Below, piece after piece: positions 57,364 through 64,000 of a stretch of DNA of 64,000 bases (position 1 is the first letter of the stretch; every line of letters starts with the position of its first letter). Position numbers and translations under genes: made by a program. The notes under the pieces are model-generated. The model ran no database searches. It was not told the DNA's origin and saw nothing but the letters and a program-made list of their open reading frames with translations. Source of the stretch: Pollenia angustigena (taxonomy: Eukaryota; Arthropoda; Insecta; Diptera; Polleniidae); the NCBI GenBank assembly GCA_930367215.1, contig OV884058.1, forward strand, positions 105,175,802 through 105,239,801, given 5' to 3'.

Positions 57364-57695
57364 TGTATTTATCAGGAATAAAAATTGGGAATTAGCACAA
57401 CAAACAAATTCTTTTAAATTGAATACATTCCCAAGAATAACTTTGACCTAAGCTTTATTTTGAAAAAAAAGCTTGGGTACTATAATTTTGTGAAAGTTTG
57501 TTTGAATCAATTTTCTTGTGCGTTTGAGTCTCTGTTGATGTTTTGTAATAGAAAAATATCAACATTTTGTACAAATAGCTTCGTAATCAGAAAAAAACAC
57601 GAAATTCTTAAGACTGTTTTCATCTCCAACAAAAGTGATTTGGGATTTGAAGATTCTGAAATTTGCTTTTTCACAGGTACTAAAAACAAAGGACC
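57364..57695. other. No gene recognised
   Basis: A 93-residue ATG frame (57460-57741) runs into the T tract of the next retroposon and has no known motif. I regard it as chance. Confidence 0.5.
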
Positions 57696-57708
57696 AAGAA
57701 AGACATTT

Positions 57709-58224
57709 TTTTTTTTTTTTTTTTTTTTTGATTTTGCTTAAACACTAAAAAATTTTTGGCTAACTATCTAGAGTTATATTGCCAGGGTATCACACGGTTT
57801 GTTGGAGCCTCATCCACAATGCCTCGATCGACCTAGACCTTCGTATAGGAAGGCGAAGAGCTTCCAGAATAAGCTCCAGAGTGTATCTTGTCTCCACAGT
57901 AAAACGTCTGAGTTATTTCCTTGGTACTCCACCAGTAAAACGTCTGAGTTATATATGGTTCTCCACCAGTCACACGAGTTTTTTTATTGGTTCTCCACCA
58001 GACAGCACATCAAAACATTGAGGTTAAAAACGATTGCATATAGTTAATGCAGATACCGCAACAACTGTAACTCGGTACAGTTATACGACGCCGAAACACT
58101 AACCAATGCGGGGTGACAACGCAAAACGCAACAAAAGCAGACAAAGAAAAACGACCTGTTTGCCCTTAAGAAATAATGAAAAAAAGCCCGAGCTGCTTCT
58201 CCACTCAGAGCAGTTTTACGAGTG
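57709..58224 (-). mobile_element. Poly-A retroposon, uninterrupted copy
   Basis: On the minus strand it starts CACTCGTAAAACTGCTCTG and ends in AAGCAAAATC plus an A run. AAGAAAGACATTT lies on both sides (57696-57708 and 58225-58237), a 13-bp duplication. It is the same family as the element at 6215-39739 and shows its uninterrupted form near 57815. It includes three to four direct repeats around CTCCACCAGTAAAACGTCTG. The open frames are not genes. Confidence 0.9.
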
Positions 58225-58237
58225 AAGAAAGACATTT

Positions 58238-58849
58238 AAAAATAAATTTTTTATTTATATGTAGAGCCCTAAAAATATAATATCTTATTCGAATATTTTA
58301 TGAGGATATAATATCTTATTCGAATATTTTATGAGGAGTTAGTAAATTTTTGGAGTCTGCAGATACCGGGAAATTAATTGGATAGTCAATAAAATGTCTA
58401 CATCATAAATAGCAATACATTTTAATACATGATTTTAGATTTTTGTTTCATTTATAAACCATTTAGTGACTCATTTATGTGACACCAAATTTACTTAAAA
58501 CTCATGTTACTTACAAATGACTTTGAAGTATGTCACAAGTATGTGCCACACAGTTTCTGATAAGATAATATTTTGAAAAACTTATGTCTCATATGTGTGA
58601 CATATTTTTTTTTTTTTTTTTTTTTGTTCCTGAGTTTGGACAGAAAACGCAAAAAAATGCTGAGTGTTAAACTTTTTAAAATATAATCGATTTTTGGGCT
58701 CGATTAATCGAAATAAATTTGATAGTTTTAAAAACTTAAATACAACCAAGGCGAATTTAAAAAGGTAAGTGCAACTCTACAACTACACAAAGCCCCATAT
58801 AATCATCTTATTGTGAATGATTTAAAGTTTTAAAAACTAAACAGCTGTT
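58238..58849. other. No gene; upstream flank of the Yos1 homologue
   Basis: A direct repeat, ATAATATCTTATTCGAATAT (58276 and about 58308), is seen. A CAAGGCGAATT end lies at 58748 without a visible partner. Confidence 0.5.
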
Positions 58850-58861
58850 CAAGGCGAATTG
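58850..58861. repeat. Possible CAAGG excision footprint near the Yos1 promoter
   Basis: CAAGGCGAATTG sits between CAGCTGTT (58842-58849) and CAGCTGTC (58862-58869), which agree at 7 of 8 bases. This is what would remain if a CAAGGCGAATT MITE excised and left its end. It is 85 bp upstream of the Yos1 start codon. Confidence 0.5.
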
Positions 58862-58946
58862 CAGCTGTCGGTCTCTAAAACAAACGTCATCAACATACAG
58901 CATTCCTTCATAATTATACTAAAACGAACAAAATTAATTTAATAAA

Positions 58947-59304
58947 ATGTTTACTTTATGGACATTAATTGAAGCTTCCCTTTTATGTTTGAATGCGATA
59001 TGTGTATTGCATGAAGAACGATTTCTGGTCAAAAGTAAGTACTAACCAAATTGGTACCCGTAGTCGTAGTAACATCTTGTTTTGTTAGTTGGCTGGAGTG
59101 CTCAACAGATTAATCAAGAATTTGGGCAACCCACCACTAAGGCTCAAGTCTTAAATTTAATCAGATCAATACGTACAGTGGCCAAAAGTAAGTTAAAAAA
59201 AAACAAACTTAAATTGTTACTAATTGTATTTCTTTTTTTAAATTTTAGTTCCCTTAATATTTCTTAATATAGTAGCCATAATATTTAAGTTAATATTAGG
59301 CTAA
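58947..59304 (+). CDS. Yos1: Yos1 / IER3IP1 homologue, three exons
   Basis: The exons are 58947-59034, 59089-59187 and 59249-59304. The introns are 54 and 61 bp, with GTAAGT donors and TTGTTAG or ATTTTAG acceptors. The product is 80 residues, the usual length for this family. It starts MFTLWTLIEASLLCLNAI, a hydrophobic N-terminal segment, followed by VLHEERFL, which is strongly conserved. The middle holds QVLNLIRSIRT, and a second hydrophobic segment (PLIFLNIVAIIF) ends near GLY-stop. Yos1/IER3IP1 is a small membrane protein of the ER and Golgi that acts with Yip1 family proteins in ER-to-Golgi vesicle transport. The unspliced 61-residue frame at 59082-59267 misses both ends. It converges on the Blos2 homologue, with 55 bp between the stop codons. 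Confidence 0.93.
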
Positions 59305-59359
59305 AAAAATATATGTAACTGCTTGTGAAAAAAAATATATAAATTTTCTATAAAAATGT

Positions 59360-60038
59360 TTACATATTGGTTTTTCTTTGCAACACAGATTTGACACGAT
59401 TCTCTAAAGCTATGGAATATGCATCCAGTTTGTAAGCCGCCGCTTCTAGTTTGTCCACTGTATCAGATATTTCATCAATTTGTTGCATTAATGGTTTCTT
59501 AAAAAAACAAAACATTAAGAAAATAGGATTATACCTATAGTTTATTATCAAGAAAACGTTAGAGCCGTCTTACGAACATTAAGCCACTTAAATAGAGTTA
59601 AATCAAATTTCAAAATTGCTCGTTAACTTTGACATTTTCTTAAGACATTTCAATTTGCGAAAAACTCACCAACGCCTGAAACTTTTGACTTAATCCCGCT
59701 GTTGATATACTTAGATTTTCCGATATTTGTCTCATATCTGAATACTTAGCTATAGTGGCACGATTCATATTTTCCAACAGCTGATAATCTTCCAGAGGAG
59801 CCTGCAATTCGTTTGTTATATACTCTTCTGTTTTGCGAAACATTTTATTAGCCAATTTACTGAGATTTGGATCATGAGGATCTAAGGCTTCAAAACTGGA
59901 TGTGCTTGTTGACAGTGTTGGTCCTCGTATGGGTGAATCCAGTAAAGCGTTATGTGCTTGTTTATTTGGGATGTCCTTGTTATTTGCTTGGGATAGATTC
60001 ACGGAATTGTCATTTTTGGAATTTTCATTAGTTGCCAT
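59360..60038 (-). CDS. Blos2: BLOC-1 subunit 2 homologue, two exons
   Basis: On the minus strand the exons are 60038-59670 and 59497-59360, with a 172-bp intron (donor GTGAGT, acceptor TTTTTAAG, phase 0). The product is 168 residues. The start is the ATG at 60038-60036 (MATNEN); a longer frame upstream begins only at a GTG. The first about 70 residues are polar and poorly conserved. The conserved part starts near residue 80 with MFRKTEEYITNEL and LENMNRATIAKY, matching BLOC1S2. Exon 2 gives DKLEAAAYKLDAYSIALE, the most diagnostic block. BLOC1S2 is a coiled-coil subunit of BLOC-1 (and BORC) and works in biogenesis and positioning of lysosome-related organelles. No lesions are seen. Confidence 0.93.
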
Positions 60039-60071
60039 GATTTGATTTTTATTAGAAAAAAATTTCTGCAC

Positions 60072-60855
60072 ATTAATTTCTTAACATGCACAATTTTTTA
60101 ACATGCACAATAATAATGTTTAAGGTTACCAGACTGTAAGTTCTTAAAATACAATACAATTTTAGCTGTTCATTTAGTTTTTGGGTAAAGGCCCAACCAT
60201 AATGTGCATGAGCTAGATTAATCAACTGTACGAACTTAAGTAAATTTTTTAAGTTTTAAGAAATTGTAATATGCCTAAGCAAAGTCAAAAACTGATCGCA
60301 CAGTCCGTACGGAATTATTGTCTTTGATTTCGTTTTTTAACTGCATTTTACGGTTTATGCGTTTTAAATTTGGGCCGTGAAGTTCGGACAACTGAGAAGT
60401 AGACAAGTTCCTCTCGAAACAGATATAATAAAAATTAAAGTGTTTTTTGACGCTTGGCTATTGCATTTATTTCCAGTGTTAATGTTTATAGAAGACAGCT
60501 TATTAGTTTTGAACACTAGTACAAAGGAATAATTGACACAAATTGCCGTGATTTTTTTCGGAAAAAAGTTTTTTTCCCCGAAAATGAGACGCTAAAATTT
60601 ACCTAGCATTTACACATGCCACTGCCAGTTCGAAAAACTCAATACACTCACACTTTTTTACTAACACACTCACATTTTTCGCAATGGCAGCTCCAGTGGC
60701 AGGAAAAATTTTACTTTTACTGGATTGTTGTCAAATTGTTATTGAAGTTTTAACTTAATAAAGAATTATTATGATTAATTTTTTAAAAACGCGCATAAAT
60801 AAAAGCAAGTTTGTTAATAATAGAGCATTAATATCGTTAAAATAATGCTAACACA
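60072..60855. other. Blos2 upstream flank; no gene
   Basis: I see no coding region. GCATTTACACATGCCACTGCC near 60607 is roughly the inverse of text near 61480-61510 and may mark another decayed inverted-repeat element. Confidence 0.5.
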
Positions 60856-61010
60856 GCATTTACATTTGCCAGTACTGGCAAGACAGTAAGCATATACATA
60901 TTAGTTGGCAAAACAATGCAAAAACAAAATAGCTGTAAAAGTGTTTATGTATTAGTGAAAAAGTTTGAATGAATTGCTACTGTCTTGCCAGTACTGGCAA
61001 ATGTAAACGC
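60856..61010. mobile_element. Small palindromic MITE
   Basis: GCATTTACATTTGCCAGTAC and TGGCAAGACAGTA at the left are mirrored by TACTGTCTTGCCAGTACTGG and CAAATGTAAACGC at the right. Arms are about 32 bp in a 155-bp element. No target duplication is clear. Confidence 0.65.
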
Positions 61011-61554
61011 TATGTAATGTAGTGACGTAGTTTATTTATAAAACTTGTTAATATTTTTATTTAAAAAATGTTTAATATTATCAAGTAATCTTTGTTTGAG
61101 TTTTTAAAAAAATGATTTGATATATATGTATTTTTAATTTTAAAAATTGGATTTTGGTTTTTTTTGTTCTTGGTTAATTAAAAATTATTTAAAATATACA
61201 ATAAGAATTTGATGAGATTTATTTCCTGGAAACCGAAACTACAGTAATATAAATAAATGAAAAAATTTCCCCAAAAATGTGCCACTATGATTAACTCGGT
61301 AACTCTTTTTCGTTTTCTGGTACTTTTTTTTTAATTTGAGAAGTAAACAAATTTGCTCAAGTTGACGCTTCTACGACATTTTGAAAATGAACTCGCAGTG
61401 GCATGTGTAATCACAAAAGTTAATGGCATGAGATTCGACTATTTCGAACAAATTTTCTTTGATAATATGTATACAACAGTGGCATGCCACTACTTGCATG
61501 TGTAAAGGCACGGTTAACATTTTTGTGTTTTTTTACAATTGTGAATTAATTTGC
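61011..61554. other. No gene seen
   Basis: This is AT-rich sequence. Nothing coding is recognised. Confidence 0.5.
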
Positions 61555-61892
61555 CATGCGGGCAGGGATGCCAGAAGATTTTGATAAAAAATCGGCATTA
61601 TCGGCAATTTAATTTTAAAAAATAGTCAAACAAAATACCTCTTTTAAATACAATAAAACATATTTTTAATAACAAAACAAAAAAATGCAGCATTAACTAA
61701 TGTTTAAAGCATAATAATCAATAAAAAAAAAGAAACGTTTATTGGAAGCAAATATATATACATATCGATGGTTTTCTTCCGCAACCTCGCAACTCAAATA
61801 TCGGGTGATTTTTTAGCTATTATCTTTTTGGCAACACTGGTTTAAACAGCTGACGCACGTTTCGTGTTTTGTTTCACTGTCAAACATCCTCA

Positions 61893-62234
61893 CAAGGTAT
61901 ATTTGTAGCAGGTAGTCTCGGAAAGCCAGCTGGTTATTTTTTTATTTGCTTGTTTTGTGATACAAACTGTCAAATGTTGTGTAGTAAACAAGTACACAAG
62001 TTTTTTGTCTTTATCTCTTGTCTCTTTTCAATCCCTTTGCTGTTTGACAGTTCGTATCACAAAACAACAATTAAAAGCCCTGGGGGCAAATCGCGACATT
62101 TGATATCGATCGAAATTCCCATGTAAATTGTATTGCAATTTCGATCGATATCGAATGTCGTGATTTGCCCCCTGTTGTTTGTTTTATTGTACAATTGTTG
62201 TAATCTCGCGGTTACCTGCTATAAATATACCTTG
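61893..62234. mobile_element. CAAGGTATATTT foldback MITE (342 bp)
   Basis: The ends are CAAGGTATATTTGTAGCAGG and CCTGCTATAAATATACCTTG. The flanks CATCCTCA and CATCTTCA agree at 7 of 8 bases. Nested inverse blocks lie inside, including TTGTGATACAAACTGTCAA versus TTTGACAGTTCGTATCACAA and a central hairpin at 62082-62172. Confidence 0.85.
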
Positions 62235-62252
62235 CATCTTCAGTTCGGTCCA

Positions 62253-62491
62253 AGGCCCATTGAAAAGGTCTGCGCAAGAAGCCTGATGATCATTGTTTAT
62301 GTTCTTTTTAGTTGTCAAAAGTTGTTTACATTTTGCTTACATGTGAATGTATACGTTTGTTTACTTTTATGGTTTGCCACATATACACGGTTTTTCTTTT
62401 TGCTTTTTATATGTGGTAGTAAATTTTTGACAACTAAAAAGAATCGTTTTTTGTTTTTGTACAAGTAAGCAGACCTGATAGATGGGCCTTG
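62253..62491. mobile_element. CAAGGCCCAT MITE (239 bp)
   Basis: The ends are CAAGGCCCATTGAAAAGGTC and GACCTGATAGATGGGCCTTG. GTTCGGTC lies on both sides (62245-62252 and 62492-62499), an exact 8-bp duplication. The uninterrupted site is seen in the sister element at about 48218. Inner arms TTTTTAGTTGTCAAAA and TTTTTGACAACTAAAAAG are inverse. The 26-bp remnant at 3916-3941 has the same ends. Confidence 0.93.
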
Positions 62492-62947
62492 GTTCGGTCT
62501 ATAATTTAACCATGAATCGTCTTACAAACGAACAACGCTTGCAAATAATTGAATTTTATTATCAAAATGCGTGCCCTGTTAAGAAAGTTCATCGCGCGCT
62601 TCTTCCATTTTATAGTCAGTTTAATCCACACACTGAAGGGTACGTTAGTAAGCAGAATTGTCGATTTTGGAGTGAAGATCAGCCAGAAGCATTGCAAGAG
62701 CTACCAATGCATCCAGAAAGTCACAGTTTGGTGCGGTTTATGGGCTGGTGACATCATTGGACCGTACTTCTTCAAAGATATTGCGCATATCAACGTAACT
62801 GTGAATGGTGAGCGCTATGTTAAAGCTCATGCCTCATACTTCTTTGTAAGCGTCTTTTCATTTTCAAATTCAAATACAAAGTTCTTTATATTTTCCTTAT
62901 AGAAAAAGATATTTTAACCTATGGCTTTTTTATTTGGAAATTAATCA

Positions 62948-63020
62948 GCCTTATTTTGGTTCTCGTTCAAAATTCGACTTACGGTGCTACCGACAACGAG
63001 AACCGAAATGAGGCCGAATA
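62948..63020. repeat. Short inverted repeat
   Basis: CAGCCTTATTTTGGTTCTCG is approximately mirrored by CGAGAACCGAAATGAGGC. The loop is about 35 bp. Its function is unknown. Confidence 0.55.
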
Positions 63021-63329
63021 TGTTTTACCAAAACAAACAAAGAGTTACCATTTTTGAGCAAAAAACCGCAAATCGGCACTTTAATGATTAAGAGGCGAAA
63101 AATCGGCAAATATGGCAGGCCTACTTGCGGGTGATACATATATGTATACATCAGCGTTGCCAATTTCTGTATAATTTATAAATTGAGATTTTACTTATCG
63201 AACTACATTCGAAAAAATGGTTAATACAAATATTTTTAGTCTAAAAATGTATTTTAACTCTTATGCTTACAACCTCATACCTGGGAAAGATGAGGTAGTG
63301 TTTTAATTTTGCAGTTTCAATCACACTAA

Positions 63330-63669
63330 CAGCCGTACCTATACAAGTGCGGAAAGCGTTTTCTAGATGTCAAAAATACTCATGGCCATACAATTTGTAT
63401 GAAGCATCTCTAAATAGCGCGGCGTAAACGCTTTGCGATTGGAAAATCCGATTTTGATAGCGCTTTTATTAGTGAAGTTGGCCGCTATAATAATGACAAT
63501 TAATCTATTTTTTCCATTTTTATTTCAATTATATGGGTTTTATTAAACAAAAATGTTAACACTACTGTTCGCGACACAACGGTAACGCTCTTATTTAGGT
63601 ATGGCATATCAGCGTAAAAGATAAGCGGAAGAAAACATTCCGCATTCCGCCCTTGTTTAGGTACGGCTG
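63330..63669. mobile_element. MITE with ends CAGCCGTACCTA and TAA duplication
   Basis: CAGCCGTACCTATACAAGTG at the left and the inverse of CAGCCGTACCTAAACAAGGG at the right match with few differences over about 35 bp. TAA lies on both sides (63327-63329 and 63670-63672). This fits PIF/Harbinger-type elements. It is non-coding. Confidence 0.85.
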
Positions 63670-63672
63670 TAA

Positions 63673-64000
63673 GGGTGTGTGTGAAATGGTAGCAAAGTTA
63701 TATGGTGAATTACATACAGTCTACAACTGACATAAAATGCTTAACATCTACATTTGTTTGTTTGTTGGCTTATAGACTCCTAAACTACTGAACCGATTCT
63801 CCTGAAATTTTAACAGTAACATCACGTGAGTATTAAAAATAAAATAGGCTACTTATTTTTTCGATAGGGGCAGGGGAATTGGTACCCCCTATTGGATGCC
63901 AATATTAAATATCGCATATCTTAAGAGTGGCTGCACGCATTTTGTGACCTTTTAGTAGTAGGATCTTGAGCCCCAAAATTGAAATAAAATAGCAGCGGGG
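63673..64000. other. Repeat fragments at the right window edge; no gene
   Basis: ACATACAGTCTACAACTGAC near 63714 matches text near 43882. The sequence after 63755 (TTGTTTGTTGGCTTATAGAC...) looks repeat-derived but is cut by the window edge. Confidence 0.5.

Larger units (their letters stand above)
61801..62850 (+). pseudogene. Tc1/mariner-type element, deleted, with two insertions
   Basis: It starts after TA with TCGGGTGATTTTTTAGC, as at 48176. The start MNRLTNEQRLQIIEF appears at 62511, followed directly (through a deletion) by GYVSKQNCRFWSEDQPEAL, then frameshifted core fragments up to a GERYVKAHAS-like join near 62830. The right end is missing. Two CAAGG-type elements interrupt the leader. 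It is non-functional. Confidence 0.8.
61563..63123. mobile_element. hAT-like element holding a Tc1/mariner fragment
   Basis: The left end is CAGGGATGCCAGAAG and the right end AATATGGCAGGCCTA, so the ends follow CAGGxxTGCCA. The flanks CATGCGGG (61555-61562) and CTTGCGGG (63124-63131) agree at 7 of 8 bases. AAATCGGCA-type motifs lie near both ends. No transposase of its own was found. Confidence 0.7.

Noticed and set aside
57460..57741. 93-residue ATG frame ending in poly-Phe
   Set aside because: It runs into the T tract of a reverse-oriented retroposon and has no recognisable motif.
60039..60071. N-terminal extension of the Blos2 homologue
   Set aside because: The extension starts at a GTG. 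The ATG at 60038 is the natural eukaryotic start.

Overview
This window looks like intergenic euchromatin of a higher fly, probably a calyptrate (muscoid or calliphorid). It is very AT-rich, genes are compact with short introns, and most of it is a dense pile of nested transposable elements. I see three likely host genes: a two-exon DUF4485-type gene (3195-3772), a three-exon Yos1/IER3IP1 homologue (58947-59304, +), and a two-exon BLOC-1 subunit 2 (Blos2) homologue (59360-60038, -). The last two are convergent, with their stop codons 55 bp apart.

Nearly everything else is mobile DNA, and many boundaries can be read directly because target-site duplications (TSDs) survive. Nest A (6215-39739) is a short poly-A retroposon (TSD ACATTTAACAAT) split by a Ty3/gypsy element (6625-39641, TSD GTTT). 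That element has LTRs of about 4.36 kb, a tRNA-Lys-type primer site, gag, and pol in the -1 frame. Its 5' LTR is itself split by a 14.8-kb BEL/Pao element (10358-25150, TSD AACAT, two 889-bp LTRs). The BEL element has a 6.7-kb repeat-rich leader, gag-pol with three lesions in the reverse transcriptase region, and a GC-rich 3' ORF with three zinc knuckles and a Gln/Arg-rich tail. An inverted copy of the outer retroposon at 57709-58224 lacks the gypsy insertion and serves as a natural empty site.

Nest B (39957-44512) is a cluster of hairpin, piggyBac-like, PIF-like and hAT-like short elements. Nest C (44755-57355) is a hAT-like relic with a decayed minus-strand transposase. It holds an internally deleted jockey-like LINE, a Tc1/mariner fragment and a second 8.1-kb hAT-like element (49204-57304), which in turn holds a foldback element with arms of about 1 kb. 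Nest D (61563-63123) is a hAT-like element holding a Tc1/mariner fragment, which holds two small inverted-repeat elements.

A recurring theme is a family of small elements that begin CAAGG, end CCTTG and make 8-bp TSDs. At least five copies are intact or nearly so, two sites look like excision footprints, and several lie close to the promoters of the host genes.

Boundaries based on TSDs and terminal repeats are read from the sequence. Family names come from remembered motif knowledge, and no database search was possible.
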